Assembly: GCF_008973755.1 (NCBI RefSeq)
Contig: NZ_WBOM01000005.1
Location: 62,001 to 126,000, forward strand
Direction of reading: 5' to 3'
Source: Nitrincola alkalilacustris
GTDB taxonomy: Bacteria; Pseudomonadota; Gammaproteobacteria; Pseudomonadales; Balneatricaceae
DNA: 64,000 bases
The notes under the pieces are model-generated. The model was not told the origin of the DNA. It saw nothing but the letters and a program-made list of their open reading frames with translations, and did not search any database. Position numbers and translations under genes: made by a program. Position 1 is the first letter of the stretch; each line of letters opens with the position of its first letter. Shown piece after piece: positions 36,714 through 45,462 of the stretch.

Positions 36714-37136
36714 ATGTCGTCCACACTCATTCAGGAGAAAGCCAGGCCAAGAGGCACCTTTCCGCATGTGAAGCGGGCTGGAGATTTTCTCTTCGTGTCA
36801 GGTACCAGTTCCCGCCTTCCCGATAACACCTTTGAAGGAGTTAAAGTGGATGAGATGGGCGTGACACAGTTGGATATCCGTGCCCAGACACGCGCTGTGA
36901 TCAGTAATATACGCGATATTCTCAATGCCGTCGGTGCCGGTCTTGAAGATGTCGTGGATGTGACGAGTTTTCTTGTCAATATGAATGATTTTGGTGGCTA
37001 TAACGAAGTCTATTCGGAGTTTTTCGGATATGACGGACCGGCACGGACCACGGTGGCGGTACATCAGTTGCCTCATCCACACTTGGTGATTGAGATCAAA
37101 GTCACTGCCTACTGCCCACAAAGCAATAATAATTGA
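36714..37136 (+). CDS. nbaF: 2-aminomuconate deaminase (RidA family)
   Basis: Hydrolyses 2-aminomuconate to 4-oxalocrotonate and ammonia. The 140-residue protein is a RidA/YjgF fold ([52 protein letters not shown]) of the AmnD/NbaF subgroup. CAGGAG precedes the ATG. It is 10 bases before the 3-hydroxyanthranilate dioxygenase gene; the cluster context sets it apart from general RidA deaminases. Confidence 0.88.
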   Translation: MSSTLIQEKARPRGTFPHVKRAGDFLFVSGTSSRLPDNTFEGVKVDEMGVTQLDIRAQTRAVISNIRDILNAVGAGLEDVVDVTSFLVNMNDFGGYNEVYSEFFGYDGPARTTVAVHQLPHPHLVIEIKVTAYCPQSNNN

Positions 37137-37146
37137 GGAACTGACC

Positions 37147-37710
37147 ATGCCATTGCATCCCCGTTTCAAACCCTTCAACTTCAAACAGTGGGTTGAAGAG
37201 AATCAGGACAAACTGAAACCACCGGTCAATAACCAGTTGCTGCATCATGACTCAGGCATGATTGTCATGGTGGTGGGAGGCCCCAACACCCGGGTTGATT
37301 TTCATGATGACCCGGTAGAGGAGTGGTTCTACCAGATCAAGGGCGATATGGTGCTTAAAATCGTCGAAAATGGTGTGATCTACGATGTACCTATCCGTGA
37401 GGGCGAGGTGTTCATGATGCCGGCACACACCATACATGCACCGCAGCGTCCACAGGAGGGCTCGATCGGCATAGTGGTTGAGTCACCTCGTATGGCGGGC
37501 ATGAAAGAGGGGTTTGAGTGGTACTGCTTTGAGTGCGGCACCCGTGTGCATCGCGAGGAGGTGTCTCTGATCGATCCCAGCCAAATCGTCGATACGCTGC
37601 CACGTATCTACAATGACTTTCACGACAATCTTGATGCCCGCACTTGCCCGAGTTGCGGGACAGTTCACCCTGGTAAGGGCAAACCGCCTGAGGGCTGGGT
37701 CACGCTGTAA
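37147..37710 (+). CDS. nbaC: 3-hydroxyanthranilate 3,4-dioxygenase
   Basis: Ring-cleaving non-heme Fe(II) enzyme turning 3-hydroxyanthranilate into 2-amino-3-carboxymuconate-6-semialdehyde. The 187-residue cupin shows the iron ligands H53, E59 and H97, substrate-binding R49, and the bacterial rubredoxin-like second metal site C127, C130, C167 and C170. The frame opens at 37090, but GAGGA before the ATG at 37147 and the family N-terminus (MPLHPRFKPFNF) fix the start. Confidence 0.95.
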   Translation: MPLHPRFKPFNFKQWVEENQDKLKPPVNNQLLHHDSGMIVMVVGGPNTRVDFHDDPVEEWFYQIKGDMVLKIVENGVIYDVPIREGEVFMMPAHTIHAPQRPQEGSIGIVVESPRMAGMKEGFEWYCFECGTRVHREEVSLIDPSQIVDTLPRIYNDFHDNLDARTCPSCGTVHPGKGKPPEGWVTL

Positions 37711-37790
37711 TCACTTCTGCTGGCACACAGAGGTGCAGGCTTTAAGCTGCTGTTCAGACAATTGAATGTAGTCTATGCAATCTTCTTTTG

Positions 37791-37821
37791 AGCGAGGTGG
37801 AGTGATCCCCTCGCTTTTTTT
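37791..37821 (+). terminator. Terminator after nbaFC
   Basis: AGCGAGG (37791-37797) pairs with CCTCGCT (37809-37815), followed by a run of T to 37821. It would separate nbaFC transcription from the LysR gene downstream. Confidence 0.8.
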
Positions 37822-38046
37822 ATGTCCAGCTGTAGGCGGCTGAATTGCTGGTCAGCAACAGTCAGTTATCAGTTCCGCTCATTCAGAACTCTTCCATTGA
37901 TTAGCAGTGCAGCTATCGACACACATGCAGGTGCAGGGTGATTGCGTTATCCTGATATAAGCAATACCAATTCCAGAGGCCGGTATTGATTTATAATCAT
38001 GTCAGTATTGCTGTCAGAATAGCGGTTTAAATTACAGGAGTCACAG
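37822..38046 (+). promoter_or_regulatory. Upstream region of the nba LysR gene with an inverted repeat
   Basis: Gene-free stretch after the nbaFC terminator. CAATACC (37962-37968) and GGTATTG (37982-37988) form a perfect inverted repeat with centres 20 bases apart, extended outward by near-matching ATAA and TTAT. TATAAT at 37992-37997 is a possible -10. This is where a LysR regulator would bind its own promoter. CAGGAG precedes the GTG start at 38047. Confidence 0.45.
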
Positions 38047-38982
38047 GTGGATATTGCCCGCAAGATCATCTCAAGACTGAAGTTGCGTCAGCTCAAGCTG
38101 ATAGTCGCGATCGACGACATGAAAACCCTGCGCGCGGCAAGTGACAGTATCGGTATGAGTCAGCCGGCAGCGACGCAATCACTCAGAGAGCTGGAAGATG
38201 CTCTGGGCTGTGAACTTTTCAAGCGCACCAACCGTGGTGTTGAAACCACTCGTTATGGTCTTGTTCTTGTACGACATGCGCGTGCGATCCTGTCACATCT
38301 GCGCCATGCCGGAGAGGAGTTGTCGGATCTGGAGTCGGGAGCGGGTGGGCGTGTCATTATCGGCACTCTGCTTGCGTCCTCGGCCTATGTGCTGCCCAAT
38401 GCGATTCTGCGCATGCGTGAGAAGCGACCCAATGTGATCATCAAGGTGACTGAGGGTACCAATGATATCCTGATGCCTAAGCTGATGCGTGGTGATATCG
38501 ACATGGTGGTCGGACGCTTACCGGAGCATGAGTACAGGCAGGGGATTGATCAGCAGCTGCTCTATCATGAGGGCAGTACCATCTTCACTTCACCGTCTAA
38601 CCCCCTGTCGAAGCGGGCCAGTCTGACACTGGAAGATCTGCTGCAGCATGACTGGATACTGCCACCGATCGAAACCACGCTGCGGACTCAACTGGAAAAG
38701 ATGTTCTTTGATGCCGGGCTGCAACCGCCGCACTGTGCGATTGAGTCTACCTCCTGGCTTACCAACAGCTATCTATGGAAACATACCAACCTGATCGGTA
38801 TTGCTCCTGCCCATACGGTTAAAGACAAGATCGAACGAGGTGAGCTGGTCAAACTGCAGGTGTTGCAGGCGGCTAGTTTAGGCCCGGTCGGGATCTCAAC
38901 CAAGAGTGGGGTAGAGCCTTCGACAGCGGTCAAGCGCTTTATCGAAGAGCTGCATACGGTGTGCGAGCCATTCAGACAGTGA
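38047..38982 (+). CDS. LysR-family regulator of the 3-hydroxyanthranilate cluster
   Basis: A 311-residue LysR-type activator: winged HTH (about 10-70, with MKTLRAASDSIGMSQPAATQSLRELE) and an inducer-binding domain of the GbpR/CbbR-like PBP2 type. It starts at a GTG preceded by CAGGAG. Lying between nbaC and nbaD inside the catabolic cluster, it most likely senses 3-hydroxyanthranilate or an aminomuconate intermediate. The equivalent in the Pseudomonas fluorescens KU-7 nba cluster is nbaR, but orthology is not shown here. Confidence 0.8.
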   Translation: MDIARKIISRLKLRQLKLIVAIDDMKTLRAASDSIGMSQPAATQSLRELEDALGCELFKRTNRGVETTRYGLVLVRHARAILSHLRHAGEELSDLESGAGGRVIIGTLLASSAYVLPNAILRMREKRPNVIIKVTEGTNDILMPKLMRGDIDMVVGRLPEHEYRQGIDQQLLYHEGSTIFTSPSNPLSKRASLTLEDLLQHDWILPPIETTLRTQLEKMFFDAGLQPPHCAIESTSWLTNSYLWKHTNLIGIAPAHTVKDKIERGELVKLQVLQAASLGPVGISTKSGVEPSTAVKRFIEELHTVCEPFRQ

Positions 38983-39036
38983 ATCCTGCAATAGATATTT
39001 CATAGCCTAAGCGCTGATCAGAATAACTGATCCATC

Positions 39037-39048
39037 AGGTATAGGTTT
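39037..39048 (-). promoter_or_regulatory. Shared motif upstream of nbaD
   Basis: AGGTATAGGTTT (plus strand) is, inverted, one mismatch from the AAACCTATATCT in the nbaF promoter region, and its GGTAT core also matches the repeat before the LysR gene. It may be a regulator half-site shared by the cluster promoters. Confidence 0.3.
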
Positions 39049-39103
39049 GCCTTATATCAAAGCGCCTATTACTGATTATTCATTTATCTCAGCCTGCTTT
39101 AGT

Positions 39104-39168
39104 CTCACTTCATGACATGACAACAACCTTCGTCCGCTACTCAACACGGACGATCTGCATGAAGTGAG
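39104..39168 (+). promoter_or_regulatory. Nested hairpin covering the nbaD ribosome binding site
   Basis: CTCACTTCATG (39104-39114) is perfectly complementary to CATGAAGTGAG (39158-39168). Inside it, CGTCCG (39131-39136) pairs with CGGACG (39147-39152). The right outer arm ends six bases before the nbaD ATG and contains the only purine-rich candidate ribosome binding site, so folding could block translation. It could equally be a DNA operator. Confidence 0.5.
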
Positions 39169-39174
39169 TACGCT

Positions 39175-40164
39175 ATGCCCGTCATCGACATTCACAACCA
39201 TTTTGTTCCTCACAGTTGGCCGGATCTGTCGGCGCGCTTTGGTGGCGACTGGCCCTGGATGAAACATCTGGATGCTCAGCACGCCATGATGATGTTCGGC
39301 GAACGTGAGTTTCGGCCTGTGACCTCGGCACTTTGGGATCCCGCAAAGCGCATTGAGGATATGGATCGTGATCAGATCGATATCCAGGTGATCAGTGCTA
39401 CCCCTGTACTGTTTGCCTATGGCCGTCAGCCGGAGCAGGCAGCTGAGTGTGCCCGCATTTTCAACGATGCCGCGCGAGAAATCTGTGCACACAATCCTGA
39501 TCGGCTGAAAAGTCTGGCACAGGTGCCGCTGCAGGATACAGATCTGGCCTGTCACGAGATCAGCCGTGCCATGAAGGATGGTCATCTGGGCGTTCAGATC
39601 GGCAACCATGTCGGCGATCGTGATCTCGACGATGAGGGTATTCTGACCGTGTTGCAGCACTGTGCCGAAGTAGGGGCAGCGGTACTGGCCCACCCCTGGG
39701 ATATGAACAGCACGGTACGCAATCAGCGCTACATGCTGCAGTGGTTGGTGGATATGCCGGCTGAAACCGAACTCTCTATTTTGTCGCTGATTCTGTCTGG
39801 CGCATTCGAGCGCCTGCCGAAGAATCTGCGCCTGTGCTTTGCGCACGGCGGCGGCAGCTTCCCCTATCTGCTTGGGCGCATCGATAACGCCTGGAAACAC
39901 CGCGACATTGTGCGTCGGGACTGTCCGAACCTGCCCTCCAGTTATGTTGATCGCTTTTATGTCGATTCCGCCGTGTTTGACGATGGCGCACTGCGACTGT
40001 TGGTTGATGTGATGGGCGAGGAGCAGGTGATGTTCGGCACGGATTATCCCTTTCCACTGGGTGAGCAGACCATGGGAGCACTGGTCAGGAATTCGCAATA
40101 TCTGACAGCACAACAGAAAGACCGGGTACTGGGCAGCAATGCCGTCAATTGGCTGGGGCTTTGA
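39175..40164 (+). CDS. nbaD: 2-amino-3-carboxymuconate-6-semialdehyde decarboxylase (ACMSD)
   Basis: Zinc amidohydrolase-fold decarboxylase (329 aa) making 2-aminomuconate-6-semialdehyde. This diverts the labile intermediate from spontaneous cyclisation to quinolinate. Metal ligands are visible as H7 and H9 (DIHNHF), AHPWDM, the FAHGGGSFPY histidine and the aspartate in MFGTDYPFPLG. Length matches the Pseudomonas enzyme. It precedes the TRAP genes on the same strand. Confidence 0.94.
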   Translation: MPVIDIHNHFVPHSWPDLSARFGGDWPWMKHLDAQHAMMMFGEREFRPVTSALWDPAKRIEDMDRDQIDIQVISATPVLFAYGRQPEQAAECARIFNDAAREICAHNPDRLKSLAQVPLQDTDLACHEISRAMKDGHLGVQIGNHVGDRDLDDEGILTVLQHCAEVGAAVLAHPWDMNSTVRNQRYMLQWLVDMPAETELSILSLILSGAFERLPKNLRLCFAHGGGSFPYLLGRIDNAWKHRDIVRRDCPNLPSSYVDRFYVDSAVFDDGALRLLVDVMGEEQVMFGTDYPFPLGEQTMGALVRNSQYLTAQQKDRVLGSNAVNWLGL

Positions 40165-40228
40165 CACGGCTGCTGCGACAGGCGTGAAAAGCACCGAACA
40201 CAAAGTGATGAAACTCAAAGGTGACACA

Positions 40229-41197
40229 ATGAAAATGATAAAAAACACATTGAAAGGTTGCTTGCTGGGGCTGGCGATGTTGTCAGTCGGAGCGGGAAGT
40301 GCCCAGGCGCGTGATTTCCGTCTCGGATTGTTGACACCACCGGCACACATCTGGACTCAGGCAGCAGAAAGCTTTGCCACCGAACTGAATCAGGTATCGG
40401 GTCAGGCCCACAGCGTCAGTGTTTTTCCCTCCAGTCAGCTGGGAAATGAAGCACAGATGATGCAGATGCTGCAGTCCGGTGCGCTGGATATGGCTTTCCT
40501 GACACTGGCTGAGGTCTCCAACCGCGTCCCCGACTTCGGTGCGCTCTATGCACCCTATCTTGCTCGTAATATTGAGGAGGCGGGCGATATTCTGATGAGC
40601 GAAACGGCACGCTCCATGCTGGATCAACTGCCACGCGGTGCCGGTGTGGTCGGCGTTGGTTTCGGCATGGGTGGACTGCGTCAGATTGTCAGTCGTGGTC
40701 CGGTTGAAACAGTTGATGACCTGCGCGGCAAGAAGATCCGCATCACGCCGTTTGAACCGATCCGTGATTTCTACAACGAAATAGGCACAGCACCCACACC
40801 TATGCCACTGCCGGCAGTTTATGAGGCGCTGGCCAATGGTCAGGTGGATGCGATTGATATGGATGCCGAGCTGATCGTACACCTTCGTTACTATGATCAT
40901 GCGGACACCATCCTGCTCTCCAACCACATGATGTTCCCCGTGATCGGTCTGGTCTCCAACCGTGTCTGGCAGCAACTGACAGAAGATGAGCGTGAGCAGA
41001 TCAGTACGCTGATGAACAAGCACCTGCTCTCAACCATCGATACCTACATCGTTAAAGAGAACCGCTGGTTACAGGATATCAGAGCGCTGGATCTGAATGT
41101 GGTGGAAGTGGGGCCTGAGTTCTTCGGCGAGGCGATATCGCGCTGGGAGGAAAAGTGGTCTGGCAAAACGGACATTCTGGCACAGCTCCGAAAATAA
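40229..41197 (+). CDS. dctP: TRAP transporter substrate-binding protein in the nba cluster
   Basis: Periplasmic binding protein of 322 residues with a clear signal peptide ending at AQA. Motifs FPSSQLGNEAQMMQMLQSGALDMAFLTL and the KIRITPFEP strand fit the DctP family. The frame runs from 40139, but AAAGGTG before the ATG at 40229 and the signal peptide fix the start. Placed between nbaD and nbaE, it probably delivers an aromatic acid feeding the pathway, such as 3-hydroxyanthranilate, anthranilate or kynurenine; the ligand is inferred. Confidence 0.9.
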   Translation: MKMIKNTLKGCLLGLAMLSVGAGSAQARDFRLGLLTPPAHIWTQAAESFATELNQVSGQAHSVSVFPSSQLGNEAQMMQMLQSGALDMAFLTLAEVSNRVPDFGALYAPYLARNIEEAGDILMSETARSMLDQLPRGAGVVGVGFGMGGLRQIVSRGPVETVDDLRGKKIRITPFEPIRDFYNEIGTAPTPMPLPAVYEALANGQVDAIDMDAELIVHLRYYDHADTILLSNHMMFPVIGLVSNRVWQQLTEDEREQISTLMNKHLLSTIDTYIVKENRWLQDIRALDLNVVEVGPEFFGEAISRWEEKWSGKTDILAQLRK

Positions 41198-41244
41198 CCC
41201 CCCTTATGTGAGGACAGGGATGTCCAGTCAGAGAGGATAAGTCT

Positions 41245-41832
41245 ATGTCGATTACAGCGCTTTCCAGTCTCTCCAGAAGCGGTATCTGTCGATGGCTGCT
41301 TCGCATCGAATACACCTTTGCCGCACTGCTGGTGGCACTGGTTCTGCTGCTGATTGTCGTGAACGTGATCACCCGCTCCATCGGCGCACCTATCTACTGG
41401 ATCGATGAACTGGCGATTTACACGATGGTCTGGATGGTCTTCTTCAGTTTTCCGATCCTGATCGCCCGTCGTGCAAATGTGGCGGTGACGATTCTGACCG
41501 GCTTGCTGAGCGAGACGGTCCGAGGCTATCTTACCCTGATCATTGACAGCATTATCCTGTTGGCATCGGCTCTGCTGCTATTCATTGCCTTACGCTGGTT
41601 TGACCCGCTGGGGCTCGCTGCTGCCGGTTTTGATCGCTATGAATTTTCCGGCAACACCTTCAACTTCATCTACCAGGAACCCACCAATACGCTGGTATTC
41701 GGCAAGTACCTGGTGTGGCTTGTCATACCTCTGTCGGCTCTGCTCTGTACGCTGCATGCGCTGCTGAACCTGCTCGAATCAGTGGGCGAGACGGCTGTGT
41801 GTCGTCTGGTTATCGGAGGGGTACAGAAATGA
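41245..41832 (+). CDS. dctQ: TRAP transporter small permease in the nba cluster
   Basis: A 195-residue DctQ protein with four hydrophobic segments and the family motif IYWIDELAIYTMVWMVFF. It starts after GAGAGGAT and ends with TGA overlapping the dctM ATG (ATGA). It works with the flanking subunits as the transporter of the cluster. Confidence 0.88.
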   Translation: MSITALSSLSRSGICRWLLRIEYTFAALLVALVLLLIVVNVITRSIGAPIYWIDELAIYTMVWMVFFSFPILIARRANVAVTILTGLLSETVRGYLTLIIDSIILLASALLLFIALRWFDPLGLAAAGFDRYEFSGNTFNFIYQEPTNTLVFGKYLVWLVIPLSALLCTLHALLNLLESVGETAVCRLVIGGVQK

Positions 41833-43097
41833 CTGCTATCGCCTTTTTCGCTCTGTTGTTCATCGGGTTGCCGGTGGTGTTCGTGCTGCTGGTGACGGCC
41901 GCTGTTTATGTGGTTCGCTCGAACAACCTGATTCTGTTTGATTCATTGCCACAGCAACTGTTCAGCGGTATCGAATCCTATGGACTGCTTGCGATTCCAC
42001 TGTTCATGCTGACCGGTGAGTTGATGAACCGTGGAGGCGTGACCCGTCGGCTGGTGGGGATGGCCTCTCTGTTTCTGGGCAGCCTGCGCGGTGGTCTGGC
42101 CTATATCAATATCGTGGCCAACATGATGATGGCGTCGATCATGGGATCAGCCATCGCTCAGATAGCGGTGATGTCCAAAGTGATGGTGCCGGAGATGGAG
42201 AAGGCGGGTTACGACCGCGCTTTTGCAGGCGCTCTGACTGCGGCGGGTGGCCTGTTGTCGCCGATCATTCCGCCTTCCATGCTGTTCATTATCTATGGTG
42301 TGCTGGCGCAGGTGCCGATCGGTGACATGTTCATCGCGGGTATTCTGCCGGGACTGCTGCTGTTTGTGCTGTTCATTGTGATCGTGGCGATTCTCGGTTA
42401 CCGCTATAACTACCCGCAAGGGCGCAAGGTGTCGGTCAGTGAGATCCGCAGTGATCTGTTTTATGCACTGCCAGCTCTGTCCATTCCATTGGTGATAGTC
42501 GGCAGCATTCTGCTTGGTATCGCTACGCCGACGGAATCCGCTGGAGTTGCTACCGTGCTCTCCTTTGTGATCGGCAGGTTTGTTTATCGCAGTCTGAAGA
42601 TCAGTGATCTGGGTGAGATTCTCAAGGATACCGCCACTGGCTCGGCCACGGTTATCGTGCTGATTGCAGCAGCCCATGTGCTGGGTTGGGTACTGGTGTT
42701 CGAACAACTGCCGCAGCAGGTGGCGGTGTGGATGAGCGGCATCACATCCGACCCCTTTGCCTTCATGCTGCTGGTGACCTTGAGCCTGCTGCTGATCGGC
42801 ATGGTGCTGGATGGCATTGCAGCATTGATTCTGATCGTGCCGATCCTGCTGCCGATTGCAGTGAACAACTATCAGATTGATCCCGTTCATTTCGGTGTGG
42901 TGGTCTGTATCAACCTGGTGCTGGGCTTGCTGACGCCTCCGGTTGGAACCGGGTTGTATGTGACGGCGAATATGTCGAACGTCAGCATGTTCCGGATTTT
43001 CAATGCCCTATTGCCCTTCCTGGTGGCCTGTCTGGGGGTGCTGGTTCTGCTGAGCTGGCTGCCCTGGCTGACCACCGGGCTACTGAGTAATCGCTGA
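41829..43097 (+). CDS. dctM: TRAP transporter large permease in the nba cluster
   Basis: A 422-residue DctM protein with about twelve membrane segments and motifs AIPLFMLTGELMNRGG, MGSAIAQIAVMSKVMVPEM, GGLLSPIIPPSMLFIIYG and TPPVGTGLYV. A longer frame from 41715 overlaps dctQ; the coupled ATG at 41829 is the start. It differs clearly from the 4-kb dctM, so the two transporters are not recent duplicates. Confidence 0.93.
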   Translation: MTAIAFFALLFIGLPVVFVLLVTAAVYVVRSNNLILFDSLPQQLFSGIESYGLLAIPLFMLTGELMNRGGVTRRLVGMASLFLGSLRGGLAYINIVANMMMASIMGSAIAQIAVMSKVMVPEMEKAGYDRAFAGALTAAGGLLSPIIPPSMLFIIYGVLAQVPIGDMFIAGILPGLLLFVLFIVIVAILGYRYNYPQGRKVSVSEIRSDLFYALPALSIPLVIVGSILLGIATPTESAGVATVLSFVIGRFVYRSLKISDLGEILKDTATGSATVIVLIAAAHVLGWVLVFEQLPQQVAVWMSGITSDPFAFMLLVTLSLLLIGMVLDGIAALILIVPILLPIAVNNYQIDPVHFGVVVCINLVLGLLTPPVGTGLYVTANMSNVSMFRIFNALLPFLVACLGVLVLLSWLPWLTTGLLSNR

Positions 43098-43141
43098 GGT
43101 GCCGGGCGATCCCGATATCTGGATCGCCCTCTGCAGGCACC
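43098..43141 (+). other. Intercistronic nested hairpin between dctM and nbaE
   Basis: GGGCGATCC (43104-43112) pairs with GGATCGCCC (43121-43129). Outside this, GGTGCC (43098-43103) pairs with GGCACC (43136-43141). There is no U-tract, so an mRNA-processing or stability element that lets nbaE and the transporter be expressed at different levels is likelier than termination. Confidence 0.5.
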
Positions 43142-43169
43142 ATGGAAAATTTTTGCTGGAGTCAAACAG

Positions 43170-44630
43170 ATGAAAGAGATCAAACATTTTATCAACGGCG
43201 ATCATGTGGCCAGCCAATCCGGGCGCACCTTCGAGAACCGCAACCCGGTGGACAACAGTCTGATTGCGCGGGTGCATGAGGCGGGACAGGCAGAGGTGGA
43301 TGCCGCGGTAAGTGCTGCACAGGCTGCACTCAATGGTCCCTGGGGACGCATGACACTGAAGGACAGAGCCGAATTGCTGAATCGTGTAGCTGATCGTATC
43401 ACTGAACGCTTTGATGAGTTTCTCGATGCTGAGTGCAAGGATACCGGCAAGCCGTACGCGATGGCGTCAACCGTGGATATTCCAAGAGGTGCCGCCAACT
43501 TCAAGGCATTTGCCGAGATGCTGGCGAATGAGCCGACCGATGCTTTTCGAATGGATACACCGGATGGGCTTGGTGCTCTGAACATAGGTCAGCGTCGTCC
43601 GAAAGGGGTCATAGCCGTGATCAGTCCCTGGAATCTGCCGCTTCTGCTGATGACCTTCAAGGTTGCCCCGGCATTGGCCTGCGGCAACACAGTGGTGGTC
43701 AAACCCTCCGAAGAAACCCCCTCTACAGCGGCATTGCTGGGTGAGGTGATGAATGAGTGTGGTGTGCCACCCGGCGTATATAACGTTGTGCATGGCTTCG
43801 GCCCCAACTCTGCGGGTGAGTATCTGACGGCACACAAAGCCGTCAATGCGATCACCTTCACCGGGGAAACACGAACGGGCCAGATCATCATGCAGGCAGC
43901 AGCAATCGGCCTGCGCGATATCTCGATGGAGCTGGGTGGCAAGAATCCCGGTGTGGTGTTTGCTGACTGTGATCTGGACAAGGCGATCGAGGGCACCATG
44001 CGCTCCGCCTTCCTTAACTGTGGCCAGGTGTGTCTTGGTACCGAACGGGTCTATGTCGAACGGCCGATCTTTGAGCGCTTTGTCGAGCGGCTGCGCGCGC
44101 GCGTGGCTGAGCTGCGCATTGGGAGACCGCAGGATGAGGGGGTTGATTTTGGCCCGCTGGTCAGCCAGCAGCACCGCAAGAAGGTGCTCTCCTATTATCA
44201 ACTGGCGGTTGATGAGGGAGCCACCGTGGTGATCGGTGGCGGCGTGCCGGATATGGGAGATGAGCTGAATGAGGGAGCCTGGATCGAGCCGACCATCTGG
44301 ACCGGCCTGGCAGATGATGCCCGTGTGATCCGTGAAGAGATCTTTGGCCCCTGCTGTCATATCCGTCCTTTCGATACCGAGGAGGAGGTGATCGCACTGG
44401 CTAACGATACCGATTATGGCCTGGCGGCAGCGATCTGGACTGAAAACAGTGCTCGGGCTATTCGCGTCGCGGAGCAGGTCAATGCCGGGATTGTATGGGT
44501 CAACAGCTGGTATCTGCGCGATCTGCGAACCTCTTTCGGTGGTGCCAAGCGTTCCGGTATCGGACGTGAGGGTGGGACCTATTCGCTCGATTTTTACACC
44601 GAACTCAAGAATATCTGCATCAAACTCTGA
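43170..44630 (+). CDS. nbaE: 2-aminomuconate-6-semialdehyde dehydrogenase
   Basis: NAD-dependent aldehyde dehydrogenase of 486 residues that oxidises 2-aminomuconate-6-semialdehyde to 2-aminomuconate. It shows the ALDH motifs SPWNLPLLLMTFK, the general-base glutamate in MELGGKNPG and catalytic C288 in GQVCLGTERV. The C-terminal VNSWYLRDLRTSFGGAKRSG block matches the AmnC/NbaE/hydroxymuconic-semialdehyde subgroup. It heads the nbaE-H-J-I-G run. Confidence 0.92.
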   Translation: MKEIKHFINGDHVASQSGRTFENRNPVDNSLIARVHEAGQAEVDAAVSAAQAALNGPWGRMTLKDRAELLNRVADRITERFDEFLDAECKDTGKPYAMASTVDIPRGAANFKAFAEMLANEPTDAFRMDTPDGLGALNIGQRRPKGVIAVISPWNLPLLLMTFKVAPALACGNTVVVKPSEETPSTAALLGEVMNECGVPPGVYNVVHGFGPNSAGEYLTAHKAVNAITFTGETRTGQIIMQAAAIGLRDISMELGGKNPGVVFADCDLDKAIEGTMRSAFLNCGQVCLGTERVYVERPIFERFVERLRARVAELRIGRPQDEGVDFGPLVSQQHRKKVLSYYQLAVDEGATVVIGGGVPDMGDELNEGAWIEPTIWTGLADDARVIREEIFGPCCHIRPFDTEEEVIALANDTDYGLAAAIWTENSARAIRVAEQVNAGIVWVNSWYLRDLRTSFGGAKRSGIGREGGTYSLDFYTELKNICIKL

Positions 44631-44652
44631 TGCCACCTCGTGGAAGAACAAA

Positions 44653-45441
44653 ATGATGAACAATGAACTGATACAGCAGTGTGGTGATGAACTTTATGCC
44701 GCGCAGCGCAACCGCACCACGGTGCAGCCCCTGACCAGTCGTTACAGCGAACTGTCAATCGAGGAGGCCTATCAGATCTCCTTGCGCCTGCTGGAGAGGC
44801 GCCTTGCCGATGGCGAGCGAGTGATTGGCAAGAAGGTCGGGCTCACCTCAAAAGCGGTACAGACCATGCTGGGCGTCGATCAGCCGGATTTCGGTTATCT
44901 CACTGACCGCATGGCCTACAACCAGGGCGAAGAGATGCCTATTGGTGAACAGTTGATCCAACCCAAGGCGGAAGGCGAGATCGCCTTTATTCTGAAAAAA
45001 GATCTGATGGGGCCGGGCATCACCAATGCAGATGTGTTGGCAGCAACCGAGTGTGTGATGCCCTGCTTCGAGGTGGTGGACTCACGTATCGAGAACTGGC
45101 AGATCAGGATTCAGGACACGGTGGCAGACAACGCCTCCTGTGGTCTGTTTGTGCTGGGCGACCGGGCGGTCAGTCCAAGGCAGGTTGATCTGACTACCTG
45201 CGGCATGGTGGTGGAGAAGAATGGCGTGCTGCTCTCCACAGGTGCCGGTGCTGCGGCGCTTGGCAGTCCGGTCAATTGTGTGACCTGGCTGGCAAACACC
45301 CTGGGACGCTTTGGTATCGGTTTAAAAGCCGGGGAAGTGATTTTATCGGGATCACTGGTACCACTGGAACCGGTCAAGCCGGGTGATTTCATGAGCGTCA
45401 GTATCGGTGGGATCGGCAGTGCGTCGGTCCGCTTCATCTAA
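44653..45441 (+). CDS. nbaH: 2-oxopent-4-enoate hydratase
   Basis: Adds water to 2-oxopent-4-enoate to give 4-hydroxy-2-oxovalerate. The 262-residue sequence aligns by eye with DmpE (GDELYAAQ, VTSKAVQ-like LTSKAVQTMLGVDQPDFGYLTD), which distinguishes it from the related decarboxylase at 47.4 kb. The frame runs from 44416 inside nbaE, but GGAAG and the ATG at 44653 (or 44656) fit the family N-terminus. Confidence 0.92.
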   Translation: MMNNELIQQCGDELYAAQRNRTTVQPLTSRYSELSIEEAYQISLRLLERRLADGERVIGKKVGLTSKAVQTMLGVDQPDFGYLTDRMAYNQGEEMPIGEQLIQPKAEGEIAFILKKDLMGPGITNADVLAATECVMPCFEVVDSRIENWQIRIQDTVADNASCGLFVLGDRAVSPRQVDLTTCGMVVEKNGVLLSTGAGAAALGSPVNCVTWLANTLGRFGIGLKAGEVILSGSLVPLEPVKPGDFMSVSIGGIGSASVRFI

Positions 45442-45462
45442 TCAGTCAGACAGGTAATCAAG

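Noticed and set aside
37720-37740. Sigma-54-like TGGCAC and GTGCA elements
   Set aside because: The spacing is one base off the -24/-12 rule, and it lies upstream of a terminator with no matching gene.
39076-40350. Long minus-strand ORF (424 codons) opposite nbaD
   Set aside because: Mirror frame of a well-conserved coding gene; the residues are rich in His and Gln and resemble no protein.
43467-44663. Long minus-strand ORF (398 codons) opposite nbaE
   Set aside because: Shadow of the ALDH gene caused by codon bias; no protein-like motifs.
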